DNA of 64,000 nt from DATJPW01 sp963843165. Lineage in GTDB: Bacteria > Desulfobacterota > Desulfomonilia > Desulfomonilales > Desulfomonilaceae. Below are positions 9,707 to 20,505 of the stretch, piece by piece. Both the position numbers and the translations under genes were made by a program. The number at the start of each line of letters is the position of its first letter. Position 1 is the first letter of the stretch. The stretch is taken from NCBI GenBank assembly GCA_963843165.1, contig CAWJJL010000017.1, positions 1 to 64,000 of the forward strand. Reading direction: 5' to 3'. The notes below the pieces were generated by a model. That model had not been told where the DNA came from, did not search any database, and saw nothing but the letters and a program-made list of their open reading frames with translations.

Positions 9707-12700
9707 TTGAGCCCACATTTGCGGAGAAAAACCGCATCTCGTTCATTTTCGTCAATATTATTTTTACTCCTTACTGTTGTCTCGATCGACGGATCTCAAC
9801 GCGCAGATGCCTCATGCGGTAAAGATAGTCGCTCCCGATAAACTTTCGGTGAAGATCCATAGCCAGCCTTCCCCAACTTCGGAGATCTTAGGAATCGCGC
9901 TCGACGGCGACATTTTTGAAGTAGTCGAGCCCAAGGGGCAATTTCGTTGAAATCAAATTGCCCGATAAGACAGTGTCTGGTTTTGTAGCTCAAGATAATA
10001 CTGTTCCATGGAGCCCTCCTTCCGAGTCTCAAAGATTCCCAAAAATTCTGTTTGTGGTTGTTCCGGTGCTGTTATTGAGCGCGATGGGGGTCGGATTATA
10101 CTTTATCAGGAGTAGAAAAAAACAAGAGGCTGTAAGGGAGGCGGTGAGCATACCGGCGACGATTAAGCGGGCCGAAGAACTGTATCGAGCTGGTGAGTTT
10201 ACCGATGCGATCAAAGAATTCAACCGGTATCTCGACTATGCATGGCGGTGATATTCGTAACCCCGATGTTTACCGTCGATTAGCAGTTTGTTACCAAAGA
10301 ACCGATGAAATCCAGGAGGCTGTTAGAAACTGGGAAAAAATGCGGGAGATTGCCGGGCTGAAACGTGCTGAAGATTATATGCTCGGCGTAGACCTGATGA
10401 GCGCTTTTGGTAGGGAGGCCCGGAGCTGCAGAAATATATGAGGAGTATCTGGAAACCGGGCCGAATGAGGAAACAACAGTACAAATTCACGAAAAATTAT
10501 TTCATATATATCTTAGACTGGATGATCCGAAGAAATTGCTCGACCATGCCGTTCGCCTGCTGGAGCTACGGCCTATGGACACAAAAATTCTCACTGACAC
10601 TGTGCGATTATCTCATTAATGAAGGCCACACGGATCTTGCCGCGGAATCCGACAATAAAGTGATTGTCAAGGCTATTTGCAAGGAACTCCTGGATGACAA
10701 AATTACCAATCCGGAAGCAGGTCGGATTTATTTGAAATGCCTGGAGTACGATCGCACGGATCTCCGAATCCACAGGATGCTTGCAGATATGTACAGTCAA
10801 GGAGGCGATTTCCGAAGGGCGGTGAGTGAGCTGACTATATTGCATCAACTCGACAAAGAACAACCTGATACCTACATTGAAGAGGCCGCGCGATTGTACG
10901 TGGACAATGACCGTGTCTCAGACGCCCTGGCTGAAGGCAATCCGCTGATCATCAAGAAAGTCGCTCAGATATTCCTTTCCAAATCACAAGTTCATCCGGA
11001 TGCGGTGGCAACATACGAAAGAGTTCTCGAATTTCAACCAAGAGCCGTCGGAATTAATAAAATGCTTGCCACTGTGTACCTCACTCGCGGGGAACTAGAC
11101 AAATATATGGCGAGATTGCGCATCCTACACGAAATTGATGGCGAAAATCATGACTATCTGAATGATCTGGCGATCTGTATTATTGATAATGGGCTCGTAG
11201 AGAGAACCATAAACGAAGGTAACAGAGAGCTAAACGCCAGTATTCTCAAACATCTGATCAAATCCGGCGCCCACGATGATAAGACGATAGCTCTCCTAGA
11301 AAAACTCATCAATTATGAACCAGAGAATGTGATTTTACTCACTGCATTAATTAGAGCTTATGAGAACCGAAGCAACTACCGAAAAAGCTTTGAATATCTT
11401 CTGCATCTGATAATGATTAGTCCAGAAAACAAGCAACTTGTGGAAAAAGCTCGATCGTTGGATAGAGAGCACCGGTTATTAGAACCCCTGTTGAAGCAAG
11501 GACAAAATAAGTTGCTGGCTTCAACGGCCCTCGCGCTTATGCAGAGCGAGATGACGGACACTTTTTCCATAAGAATAATGGAAGCAGTAAAGACTGAAGA
11601 ACCGAAAATAAATGAATATTTGATGAATTTGAATAAATCGAAAAAAGGGCCCACTCCGGAACGGAAAAACGGGGTGCCAGCCGTGCCCCAACAGGCCGGA
11701 TCTGAAAAAGCTGTCGAAAAACCAAAGTCGCGATTGCCTGTGCAAAAAGATAGGACTCGGCGCACGGAAAAGCCTAAAACCCATCCGGAAGAACACAAAC
11801 CGGAACAGAAATTTGGTGCTTCAGAAAAAAGTCCACCACTGCCGCCTCCGGATCTTACCTCGGTAGCGCCGCCGCCCGATAATCCTCCTCAACCTGAACA
11901 GACGATACAACTGATAGATAGTGGTAGAACATCATCGGACGCTGTAACCACCTTTGTTTCCGGTCACGCCAAAGGACGTAAGGTCACAACTTATAATCCC
12001 AATGAACTGTTTCGGCCTTCAACAGGGGGATTGGCTTACAAAGACACCGCTGAGTTAGTTGTGGACGGCTGGGGGAGCCTGAATATCGGAGTTGAGGCAA
12101 CTACGGGCCGCAATGTTTTGATGAGGATAGTCAATAAAGATTTGCTTGAACCTGATGCGATGAAGGATTTTCTAATCGGCATAAGTGACATAGGTTACAA
12201 TCTTGTCCATGATAATGTTTTGAGATTGGAAGACCTGGTTTCGGGCAGAGGTGGAACTCCGGCTTTAATATACCCGCATTTCCCGGTTACTCTTGAAAAT
12301 GTCCTCCAGATCGCAAAAAGACCTGAATTGCAGAATTTCATTGTATTGATGGGCAAGATTATTGATGCCGTAGCTTTTGCCCATCAATACAGAGGATTGG
12401 ACGGAAAGCTTCGGAGGACCTTTCATCTACATCTCCAGCCTTCCAGCGTACTAGTTAGCGAGAATCTCAAAGACTGCCGTATATGCGGGTTTGGGTATTC
12501 TCAGGTCTTCAGAAATATCAGCGGCGCTCGCCAGCCCAGATGGCAGGAACCAGGGATGAACCCGGCCACCATGCCGCCTGAATTCTTCAGTTCTCAGCCA
12601 GGTATCATCCGTGAAAAAGCCGCGGAAATATACTCTCTGGGAATTTTGATGTATTTTGCCGCGACCGGGGAATACCCGTTTACAGGTCCCACTCTACTGG

Positions 12701-12879
12701 ACTATAAACTCCAGCACAGAACAGTTCATGCCACTCCGCCGAAACTGGTAAATCCGATAACCCCGAACTGGCTGGAATTCATCATCATGAAATGTATTGA
12801 AAAGGATCCGGACAAAAGATGGGAAAATGTTTCGGAAATTCAAAAAACATTTCGTGAGAGCATGAACACTACCAATTAA
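9707..12879 (+). CDS. SH3-like / TM / TPR / pseudokinase membrane protein (five frameshifts)
   Basis: Reading across five consecutive +1 shifts gives one protein of about 1,055 residues. It starts at TTG 9707 with a signal-like segment, then an SH3-like domain (VKIVAPDKLSVKIHSQPSP, 9819-10005), a transmembrane helix (10045-10105), many TPR-like helices (10150-11600), a Pro/Lys-rich linker and a protein-kinase-like C-terminal domain (~12000-12870). Shifts lie near 9811-9817, 9944-9946, 10240, 10408-10416 and 10608-10611. The kinase domain keeps the fold (EIYSLGILMYFAATGEYPF) but has HLHLQPSS for HRDxKPxN and CGFG for DFG, so it should be catalytically dead. It probably scaffolds an envelope or signalling complex. 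Function unknown. Confidence 0.6.
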
Positions 12880-12917
12880 GTCCCAATTCAAGTCTCAATT
12901 GCTGCGCAAACCGGATG

Positions 12918-13196
12918 TCAGACCGCAATAGCCTGTTTGTAAGCTTCTTCTTCGTTGTATTGATTTTCGTCTGTCGGGAGACTGGCAATATAACGGTTCA
13001 GAACCTTACAACGTTCACAAGGGTTATAACAGGACTCGTAGCGGGTCACTTTTCCTCGAGCTCTGGATGACATGTGAATCTTCAAATCTTTTATATCATT
13101 GTACATTCTTAGGCAATGACGGATGCTCCACCTGCCTTTGAACACCCTGCACGTCACTGCATATTCATCCAGCCACAACTTTTGGTCGGATGCCAT
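12918..13196 (-). CDS. Small Cys-rich protein, paralogue of the 24.4-kb gene
   Basis: This 92-residue protein starts at ATG 13196 behind GGAGGGGAGGAGG. It contains FKGRWSIRHC followed by a CERC motif near the C-terminus. The same pattern (LKGRWTRKTC ... CANC) occurs in the small gene at 24368-24577, so they form a family. Four cysteines, including a CxxC pair, suggest a metal site. There is no signal peptide, and I do not recognise the family. Confidence 0.6.
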   Translation of the reverse strand: MASDQKLWLDEYAVTCRVFKGRWSIRHCLRMYNDIKDLKIHMSSRARGKVTRYESCYNPCERCKVLNRYIASLPTDENQYNEEEAYKQAIAV

Positions 13197-13366
13197 GGCT
13201 GCCTCCTCCCCTCCGTCTTATCCTAAATCGGAGGGCTCGATTCCGATGACTTTAACAATTAATTTTCCCACATCCCTTTTGCATCGTACACGACACTCTT
13301 TGGGACAAAATGTTCCTATACGTAAAAATAGCTTGAAACTGCCGCGAAAATGCGTGTAATTAGGCA

Positions 13367-13395
13367 TTGACCGGCTTGAAGATCAGTGTTATCTT
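13367..13395 (+). promoter_or_regulatory. Probable promoter of the M23 peptidase gene
   Basis: TTGACC is followed after 17 bases by TATCTT, about 30 bases before the GTG start of the M23 peptidase gene. Confidence 0.45.
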
Positions 13396-13425
13396 TTAGC
13401 GCTGCCGGAGGTATGGATTAAGACA

Positions 13426-14818
13426 GTGTTTAGAGGTCACAACCAGATAGGCAGATTCCTACGTTCCCGTTCGGGACACGCAGTCAGAGTGGGTGTCATG
13501 TGTGTTCTGGCCTTCGGGATTATTGCCGCAGGGTTATACCTATATTTGGTTCCCGGCGCCTCGGCAAATATTCCATTTTCCAGTCCTCTAGGGATATCTC
13601 ATCACGACTCGGTCGATGATGGTTGTCCCGTCGTTGCACCCGAAGAAACACTCCTTAAAACGGATCTGCAATCCGGCCCCTGTTCGCAGGAAATGGTGGA
13701 CCTTACCGGCGAGGGCGATACTCTGTATTCGCTTTTAAATGCAAATCTTCTTGATGAGGTGGCGTCAAGAAACATCGCCGGTAGTCTGGCAGCAGAAATT
13801 CAAAAGAATATCAACAAATCCTTTGACGCAAATACGCCACTTGAACCGGGTAGAAGCTACGGAGTGACCCTGGACCAGAACGGGAATTTCCTGAAGGCAA
13901 CGGTGGAACTGAATCCCGCTGAGGTCTTTCATGCCGCGTTGGAGGGCAGCGAGATCAAATGTTGGAAAGAGGATGTCGTCCTGGACTATAAGATCGAAAC
14001 CGTCTCTTTTCGATTAGACGGAACATTGGAAAAATCTTTGATGAAAATCGGCCAGGGAGCGGAACTGGCCCGGAAGCTTTTCGACGTTTTTCGTTGGGAT
14101 ATTGATTTCCAGGCTGAATGTGTGCGAGGCGATACTTGCAAAATTCTTTTCGAAAGACGCTATGCTGATGATCGTCCGTCAGGGTACGGTCGGATATTGG
14201 CAGCTTTATATGATGGGAAAAAGACAGGAAAGAAGGTAGCCGTACTTTTCAACAACCAGGTACTATGACTCAAAAGCAACAGAACTAAAGAAAAACTTCT
14301 TGAGATCTCCATTGAGCGGAGTCATTAGAATTACCTCCCGATTTGGTATGCGTTTTCACCCGATCTACAGACGATGGCGTCACCATGACGGAACCGATTA
14401 CGGTGCTGCCAAAGGGACTCCCGCTTTTTCCATAGCCAAAGGCGTGGTGACATTCGCTGGGTGGCAAGGTAATTACGGGAATCTTGTCTGCATCAAGCAC
14501 GATAATGGTTATGAGAGCAAGTACGGACACTTGCACCGTATTTTAGTTAAGAAGAACGACCGAATAAAGCAGCATGACAGGTTAGGATTGGTGGGTCAGA
14601 CTGGCGACGCCACAGCCCCTCACCTGCATTTTGAGATTCTTGTGAGAGGCAAGAATATTAATCCACTCGGCGTTAAATATGTTAATACCCCGGGTCTGGT
14701 TCCGGAGGCACTGAGAGCACGTTTTGCCTCTTTATGTGAAGAACGGCTGGCGCCCTTGGAACAAGCTGTCATTCTGATAAAAACTGCTGATCGCGGAAGC
14801 GCCACCGTTACCCGCTGA
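13426..14818 (+). CDS. M23 peptidoglycan endopeptidase, MepM-like (one frameshift)
   Basis: An N-terminal membrane anchor (residues ~23-43) is followed by an OapA/LysM-like and a Csd3-like regulatory region, then a LytM (M23) zinc peptidase domain with HHDGTDYGA and HLHFEI as metal-binding motifs. It should cleave peptidoglycan cross-links in the periplasm. The first frame ends at 14268 and the LytM domain is in the +1 frame from about 14262; reading YYDSKATELKKNFLRSPL across the junction fits the family, so one extra G at 14259-14260 explains the break. The GTG start has only a distant GGAGG site, so the true start is uncertain. Length is about 463 residues after repair. Confidence 0.8.
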
Positions 14819-14957
14819 TTCTCTCCTCTGCCGTTCACATCGCCTGGTTAATCTTAAGAATAGTCCAGTACTGTTTGAATTCTTGACTGATTCTCACATA
14901 AGCGCTATTATTGCTGTGGAATTGTATCAATAATTGTGCTCTTTGGAGAATGATTCA

Positions 14958-15551
14958 ATGAAAAAGCTGATATTCCTACTCATAATATTATTGCCGCTTG
15001 CGGTCGCTGCGCCAGGTCATTGTTTTTTTGATTGGCTTTTTTCAGGCGGCGCTTCCAGAGATGCAATTGACAATTCCGCTCTGGGTGATTTAAGGGCGTG
15101 GTGGACTGGTAATCCGGGCTACGTCTTTAATCCTTGGTGGTCAGGTCCCTCGAACGCTCAAGCGCAGGGGTCCTCGGGAGGAGCTTACGGCCCGCAGGCG
15201 CCGTATCCCCAGATGCCGCAGCCAAGCGTCAGTTATTCTCCACCACAGGGGCAGCAGCAGGCGGGCTACGGTCAGCCAATGCAACAGCCGATGCCGCAAG
15301 CTATGCAACCCGGATACGGAGCGGGTATGGCCGCGGCGGGGCAACAATATCAAATGCCAGCGCAGAGTTATCAACCTATGCCTCAATACCAGGCTACGCC
15401 GCAATATCAAACCGCACCGCAGACGTACCAACCCTCCCCTCAGGGGTACCAAGCCGCACCCCAGATGATGCAACAACCTGCGCCTCAGCAGGGCTATCCA
15501 GGTGTGGCCGGCGCTCCGCAAATGGTCCCTCAAGGAGGTTACGGACAATAA
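14958..15551 (+). CDS. Secreted Gln/Pro/Tyr-rich protein
   Basis: The 197-residue product has a clean signal peptide (MKKLIFLLIILLPLAVAAPG) and a short ordered part with NPWW, followed by a low-complexity tail rich in Gln, Pro, Tyr and Met with repeats such as QYQATPQYQTAPQ. ATG 14958 is preceded by GGAG; the upstream in-frame ATG is less likely. Similar secreted low-complexity genes occur near 28, 50 and 60 kb. I do not recognise a function; an extracellular or periplasmic matrix-like role is a guess. Confidence 0.65.
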   Translation: MKKLIFLLIILLPLAVAAPGHCFFDWLFSGGASRDAIDNSALGDLRAWWTGNPGYVFNPWWSGPSNAQAQGSSGGAYGPQAPYPQMPQPSVSYSPPQGQQQAGYGQPMQQPMPQAMQPGYGAGMAAAGQQYQMPAQSYQPMPQYQATPQYQTAPQTYQPSPQGYQAAPQMMQQPAPQQGYPGVAGAPQMVPQGGYGQ

Positions 15552-15671
15552 TCCAGAAAGCTGCAACTCCAGAAGGTTGCGCAAGCAAGTTGCTTTCATG
15601 ACTCAGTCAATTAGTAGGGTCGACGGGCAACCGCCCCTTTGGTTTGTACTGATTTCGTGAGGAATTGGGAA

Positions 15672-16520
15672 TCACTGCTGTGGCGGCAATGATTTTAGCC
15701 GGCCCCCTGCCAACCTGGCCTGAGCGGTATGTGGGTAGTCTTTGACGAGCTTTCGAAATATTATGCCGGCGGATCGAGTGTCACCCATTTTTTCGAAGGC
15801 TTCTCCTTGCTTCAATAGTGCATTTAATTCCTTTTTGGAACCGGGAAATTCTTTGATAACCCTATCGAATAGTAATATCGCCTCATCGAACCGGGATTGC
15901 GCCAGACGAGCTTCTGCCATCCAATAGACCGAATCCGGGGCCAGCTGGCTTTTAGGATATTTTTTCAAAAAGCCGTCGAATAGCCTGACCGCTTCCTCTG
16001 GCGACCGTTTCAGCAGAGAATATGCCTCTTTGAATGCCTTTTCCTCGCCCGAGTCCTGAGGCTCAACAAGCTCTATAGGAGCAGCCTCCTGGCCAATAAC
16101 ACCCGAAAGGGGCTTTTTTGACTCAACCATAGCCGGTTCTCTCATTGGCGTCTGTCTTAGGGATTCCGGAGGCGCTCCCGCTCCTGTACCCTGGGATCGC
16201 GTGGATGGTTGGAGGCCCATCTGTTTTTCAATTACTGCGACCCTTTGTTGCAAGTCTCTGATTTCTTGTTCGGCGCCGCTTCCTGCCTGGAGACGTTCTA
16301 TCATGTCTCTCAAACGCTGCATCTCCGTCTCCAAATCTTGCATGCGAGACGAAATTTGGACGGACATTGGATCGACGTTGGGAACTGATTGAGCGGGTTT
16401 GACGTAAGGCAGGGTGGGTCCCGCCGATCTGGTGAGACACCCGGAAACGGAAAACGCGAGTATCAAAAGAGAAACAATTACAGGAATTTTTCCGGTGCTA
16501 ATCTGGAGCCGCTTGGCCAT
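15672..16520 (-). CDS. cpoB: Tol-Pal accessory protein CpoB (YbgF)
   Basis: The protein is a 282-residue predicted lipoprotein (lipobox FSVSGC) with an N-terminal coiled coil (residues ~55-100) and three C-terminal TPR repeats beginning near residue 160 (EKAFKEAYSLLKR). CpoB coordinates Tol-Pal energised outer-membrane constriction with peptidoglycan synthesis by PBP1B. It is the last gene of the tol-pal operon; its ATG shares a base with the stop of pal. The canonical family is usually a soluble periplasmic protein, so the lipobox is a variant also seen in other deltaproteobacteria. Confidence 0.85.
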   Translation of the reverse strand: MAKRLQISTGKIPVIVSLLILAFSVSGCLTRSAGPTLPYVKPAQSVPNVDPMSVQISSRMQDLETEMQRLRDMIERLQAGSGAEQEIRDLQQRVAVIEKQMGLQPSTRSQGTGAGAPPESLRQTPMREPAMVESKKPLSGVIGQEAAPIELVEPQDSGEEKAFKEAYSLLKRSPEEAVRLFDGFLKKYPKSQLAPDSVYWMAEARLAQSRFDEAILLFDRVIKEFPGSKKELNALLKQGEAFEKMGDTRSAGIIFRKLVKDYPHTAQARLAGGRLKSLPPQQ

Positions 16521-17014
16521 TATCGCGAAACCCTCAAATAGACCCTTCTATTCTTGGACCATGCTGCTTCATTGTGTTCAGGGTCGATCGGTAATTCCGA
16601 ACCGTACGAAACGATCGAGAATCTATGAGGATCAATTCCAAGGGCCGTCAAATACTCCACCGAAGATCGTGCACGTCTGTCGCCCAGCGCTAGGTTATAT
16701 TCGGCTGTTCCTCGTTCGTCACAGTGGCCTTCCGCCACAATCGCTACTTGTGGAACTCTTCTAAGCAGATCCGCGTTGTATTGAAGATCAGCCTGTGCTT
16801 GCGGGCTAAGTGCGTACTGATCATAATCAAAATAAATAGGCCTTAGACCGGCTTGGAATGCTTGTAGCTCCTGCTCAGCCACTTGACCGCCGGTGTATGG
16901 TCCTCTCGCGCCGGGATGAGGGAAGGGGGGCTTGATTATTTTTTGTGCGCAGCCTGCAAATACGATGCACAACATAAACAGCAAAAGTATTGTTTTCAGG
17001 CCGCGAGTCGACAT
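16520..17014 (-). CDS. pal: Peptidoglycan-associated lipoprotein Pal
   Basis: This 164-residue outer-membrane lipoprotein (lipobox IVFAGC) ends in an OmpA-like peptidoglycan-binding domain with the diagnostic GHCDERGTAEYNLALGDRRA segment. It anchors the outer membrane to the cell wall and binds TolB. It follows tolB after 38 bases and touches cpoB. Confidence 0.92.
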   Translation of the reverse strand: MSTRGLKTILLLFMLCIVFAGCAQKIIKPPFPHPGARGPYTGGQVAEQELQAFQAGLRPIYFDYDQYALSPQAQADLQYNADLLRRVPQVAIVAEGHCDERGTAEYNLALGDRRARSSVEYLTALGIDPHRFSIVSYGSELPIDPEHNEAAWSKNRRVYLRVSR

Positions 17015-17052
17015 TGATGTCTTCTCCTTGTCTGTAGATTTAGCCTCTGGGG

Positions 17053-18369
17053 TTATCTGGCGTTGCGGGACCAGGCAGGTGCTTTGCCGGAAATACTCGA
17101 GATTGGGACCTGGATCTCGCCGCGAGAATCCATGAGGTATATAAGCCGCCTTCCATCACGAGTTGAAGAAAAGGCGATCATTCTTCCATCAGGTGACCAT
17201 GCAGGATCTTGATTCGTTCCCTGCTTGGTGAGCACCCGGTAATTAGTACCATCGGTCTTGATGGTACATATTTGAAATTTTCCATCAATCCGGGCTGTAA
17301 AAGCGATCAAATCCCCGGTGGGGGACCAGTCCGGATCCGTGTTGTAATTACCTGCAAACGTCAGTCGTCTCGGTTGGCCGCCTTTTGCGGGAATAATATA
17401 AATTTGCGGTGTCCCGGCCTGATCTGAAACATAGGCTAGGGCGGTTCCATCCGGAGACCATGTCGGAGAGATATCATTTCCCCTGCTGTTAGTCAACCTA
17501 TTTATTATGTTACCTTCAGGTGTTATTGTAAATATGTTAGGTACTCCATTAAAGCTTAGCGATAAAGCAACAGCATCTCCACTGGGAGAAAAGCGGGCAG
17601 CCGCATTGATTCCTGGTCTATTGGACACCGACCTCAAATCCATACTCTCTAAATCCAGCGACCATAAATCAGGATTATGGTTCAAATACGAGGTAAACAG
17701 AATGCTCCGGCCGTCAGGCGCCCATTTCGGTGACATATTGATTGTGCCGGTGCTGGTCACCTGCCGCAGATCTCCGCCGTCAACGTCCATAGCGAAGATT
17801 TCCTTCGGGGGAGAGTCCCTGATAAATATTATTCGTGACGTAAAGCAGCCTGGAACCCCGGTCAGCGCTTCCATGACTCGATCTCCAAACCTGTGGATTA
17901 AATGCCGCTGTTCCCGGGCAGTTGCTGTAAATCGCTTCCCCAATTCCATCTTCTTCAAAGCAATATCGTACAATCTCCCTTCCACAACCAGCTGACCGTC
18001 ATTGATTTGGAATTTGCCGGTTACGATAGCTTGAGCTCCTGCACACGAGCATGCCTCATAATCGGGATGACCATCGGAAGTCAACATTGGCAGTGAAGAT
18101 GTGTCAACTATATTGAACAGTCCTGTCAAGTACAGATCGTTTTTCAGGAGCGCCGCAAACTCATGGCCGCTCAGCGGTCCGGGCTGGTCTGAAATGAAAT
18201 CTGGGACCGCTATGGGCATTCTGGCCAGGCCCGGTGCATCAAGATCTATAACCAGTTTGGAGTGCGCCAGCAAAGGGCAGAGCAACCATGCGATGAAAAG
18301 GATAACTGCCGCCGATCCCCGCCGCTGAATTAAACCAATCCAGCTGCTCCTATCCGAGATTTGTTTCAC
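17053..18369 (-). CDS. tolB: Tol-Pal system beta-propeller protein TolB
   Basis: The protein has 438 residues with a signal peptide (residues ~18-37), an N-terminal TolB_N domain and a C-terminal six-bladed propeller made of WD40-like PD40 repeats (MSPKWAPDGRSILFTS, ISPTWSPDGTALAYVS, QDPAWSPDGRMIAFSS). It is periplasmic and links Pal with TolA. Its start codon overlaps the tolA stop by four bases, so the two are translationally coupled. Confidence 0.93.
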   Translation of the reverse strand: MKQISDRSSWIGLIQRRGSAAVILFIAWLLCPLLAHSKLVIDLDAPGLARMPIAVPDFISDQPGPLSGHEFAALLKNDLYLTGLFNIVDTSSLPMLTSDGHPDYEACSCAGAQAIVTGKFQINDGQLVVEGRLYDIALKKMELGKRFTATAREQRHLIHRFGDRVMEALTGVPGCFTSRIIFIRDSPPKEIFAMDVDGGDLRQVTSTGTINMSPKWAPDGRSILFTSYLNHNPDLWSLDLESMDLRSVSNRPGINAAARFSPSGDAVALSLSFNGVPNIFTITPEGNIINRLTNSRGNDISPTWSPDGTALAYVSDQAGTPQIYIIPAKGGQPRRLTFAGNYNTDPDWSPTGDLIAFTARIDGKFQICTIKTDGTNYRVLTKQGTNQDPAWSPDGRMIAFSSTRDGRRLIYLMDSRGEIQVPISSISGKAPAWSRNAR

Positions 18370-19211
18370 TGTAGCCCTCGCGGAGTAAATCTAAGGGCAA
18401 GCCCACCGGCTTTAACTACTTTTTCTCGAGTTTCGGCGGTAAGCGGTGGGAAAGGCGATGCCTGAAGCACCGCTCTCATTGCGGAGCTGTCGAAGGTGTG
18501 ATCTCCCGAACTTTCGTCAATTGCCACATCCATTACTTTGCCGTCATCACCTAGCCGGACGCCAATCACAGTGATCTTGGAAACGGAGCGATTATCTACG
18601 AAGATCGACCAGTTGGAATTAATGCGATTCTTCACTAACTGCAACCAGCGCAACAGTTCAGCCTCCGAGAGTGTCGGGCCGCTCGACACCGTTTCATTTC
18701 GAGAGACATCATCTCTCAAATCCGTCACATCCTTTTTCTTGCTCTCAACCTCTCTACGTATCGATGCCAGACGCTCGTTAAGGAAAGACAGAGCGTCCTC
18801 TTTCTTTTGTAGTGCCTGTTCGGGCTTCTTCTCAGGGGGTTTGGGGGGATCAACTCGACGCGGAGGTTTCTTTCGTTTTGTCAGGTGTATGGAATTCCCA
18901 GGAGCCTCTGTCAGAGTCCGCATTGCTGACTTCTTGCCTGCTCTCCTCGAATGCGACTCGGGTATTTTCTACGGCGGCCGGGATTTCCTTTTGGTTTGAT
19001 TAGCTGCCCGAAGCTTTTCTGCCTTCCGTGGAGGGGCCGCACTTTCCACTATTCTAACCCGGCTGACACTCACTTGGCCTGGTTTCTGAAAACGGGGCGC
19101 GGAATAGGCAAAAATAATGAGGGCCAGGATTGCTATCCCGTGGAGGAATAGTGAGAGTGCCATCATCTTCGGGCTGGTCGAGTCCGGCAATCTTCGCAGA
19201 AATCGTATCAT
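18366..19211 (-). CDS. tolA: TolA, energy-transducing protein with an internal TAG
   Basis: The N-terminus holds one membrane helix (HGIAILALIIFAY, residues ~23-40). A Lys/Pro/Glu-rich helical spacer follows (PPKPPEKKPEQ and later), then a TonB/TolA C-terminal domain with INSNWSIF and SSAMRAVLQASPFPPL. The start overlaps tolR and the end overlaps tolB. A TAG stop at 18971-18969 (minus strand) splits the frame after KRKSRPP, yet the same frame resumes directly. Either a CAG to TAG change or two compensating indels could cause this; another frame is open through the gap, which supports the second option. The gene is essential to the Tol complex, so a real null would be surprising. Confidence 0.75.
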
Positions 19212-19648
19212 CGTCCCGGCGCGGATTCCTCTTGAGGGGTTGTGACCATTCCCAGATTAGCAATACCGCCGCTCTTCAATGCACTCATTATTCGCACTAC
19301 TAGACCGTACGGCACGTTTTTGTCTGCCCTCAAATATACTTCCTTGGACTGATTATCCTTTGTCATTTCAGTGATTTTGGCGACCAGACCGGTCTCCGGA
19401 ACGACGGTCTCATTGACATGGATTGTCCCATTCTCGCCCACAGAAATGAGGATTTCTTCCACATTGCGTTCTTTTTCCAGAGGGGCCCCTTTTGCCTCCG
19501 GCAAATCCACCGAAAGCCCTTCTTGCATCATCGGCGCGGTAACCATGAATATAATTAGGAGCACCAACATGACGTCGACTAAAGGAGTGACATTGATTTC
19601 CGCCATGGGAGTTTTTCTGGTTGTATGAATGCTGATCGCCATGCCCAA
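19208..19648 (-). CDS. tolR: TolR (ExbD family)
   Basis: This 146-residue inner-membrane protein has one transmembrane helix containing the proton-path aspartate in TPLVDVMLVLLIIFMV, and a periplasmic ExbD-like domain. With TolQ it forms the proton-driven motor that energises TolA. The stop overlaps the tolA start by four bases. Confidence 0.92.
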   Translation of the reverse strand: MGMAISIHTTRKTPMAEINVTPLVDVMLVLLIIFMVTAPMMQEGLSVDLPEAKGAPLEKERNVEEILISVGENGTIHVNETVVPETGLVAKITEMTKDNQSKEVYLRADKNVPYGLVVRIMSALKSGGIANLGMVTTPQEESAPGR

Positions 19649-19694
19649 TCCTTATAATGTCTTTGACACGGGGCAGTGCCGTTATAATTGAATT

Positions 19695-20444
19695 CTATCT
19701 CTTCTGCCAATATATTCTTTCAATGATGTTAATGAGTTCAGACGAGAAGTTGTCCATTTCCGTCGAGATCACGTTTATACGTCCTAGAAAATAATTGTAA
19801 AAAATAACCGCAGGGATTGCAGCAGCAAGCCCAGCTGCGGTAGCAATTAGCGCTTCAGCGATACCGGGAGCAACAACAGCGAGTGATGCGCTTTTCATAA
19901 CACCAATGCGGCGGAACGATTCCATGATGCCCCAGACTGTCCCGAAAAGACCGATAAACGGCGCTGCGGAACCTGTGGTGGCCAGGAAATTAACGCCTCT
20001 TTCCAGACGGGCTCGCTCCGCTGTGACCGCCTGCTGGAGCGATCTCACAACGTTATCCATACCGGTCCGTTCGTACTCGATTTCCTGGGACGATTCCGCC
20101 GAATTCTTTTGGCTGGATTGCTGAATTCTGGAGAGCCTACTGAGTTCGGCGTAACCGGCCTGAAAAACATGCGCTAAAGGACTGTGGGTAAATTGTTTGG
20201 CTTCAGCATAAAGCAAAGAAAATTTGCGCGATTCGCGGAAGGCATCGAAAAAAAGTTGTGTATGTTTCCTAGCTCTGGAAAGAGTTACTGTTTTGGTGAG
20301 AATTATAGCCCAGCACAGAACGGAAAATAAGAGGAGCATCACCATTACTCCTTTGACGACCCATCCCGCGCCTAAAATAATAGCCCATAAACTATGATCG
20401 TTCATCGCCTGAACCGGCAATGCCGTGGCAAAAGCCTCGGGCAT
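19695..20444 (-). CDS. tolQ: TolQ (MotA/TolQ/ExbB proton channel)
   Basis: The 249-residue inner-membrane protein has three helices: one near the N-terminus (residues ~21-46) and two in the conserved C-terminal part, with FLATTGSAAPFIGLFGTVWG and IAEALIATAAGLAAAIPA as family signatures. It is the proton channel subunit with TolR. ATG 20444 follows AAAGGAG; an upstream in-frame start at 20471 lacks a site. It is the first gene of the tol-pal operon. Confidence 0.93.
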   Translation of the reverse strand: MPEAFATALPVQAMNDHSLWAIILGAGWVVKGVMVMLLLFSVLCWAIILTKTVTLSRARKHTQLFFDAFRESRKFSLLYAEAKQFTHSPLAHVFQAGYAELSRLSRIQQSSQKNSAESSQEIEYERTGMDNVVRSLQQAVTAERARLERGVNFLATTGSAAPFIGLFGTVWGIMESFRRIGVMKSASLAVVAPGIAEALIATAAGLAAAIPAVIFYNYFLGRINVISTEMDNFSSELINIIERIYWQKR

Positions 20445-20476
20445 GACAAGTTTCTCCTTTCTTCGAGTCAATTCTC

Positions 20477-20505
20477 AAATTAGACGATAATGTGGAGTAA
20501 GTCAA
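20477..20505 (-). promoter_or_regulatory. Probable promoter of the tol-pal operon
   Basis: On the minus strand, TTGACT (20500-20505) is followed after 17 bases by TAATTT (20477-20482), about 33 bases upstream of the tolQ start. Confidence 0.5.

Noticed and set aside
18969..18971. TAG as pyrrolysine in tolA
   Set aside because: TolA is not a methylamine methyltransferase and nothing in the window suggests a pyl system.
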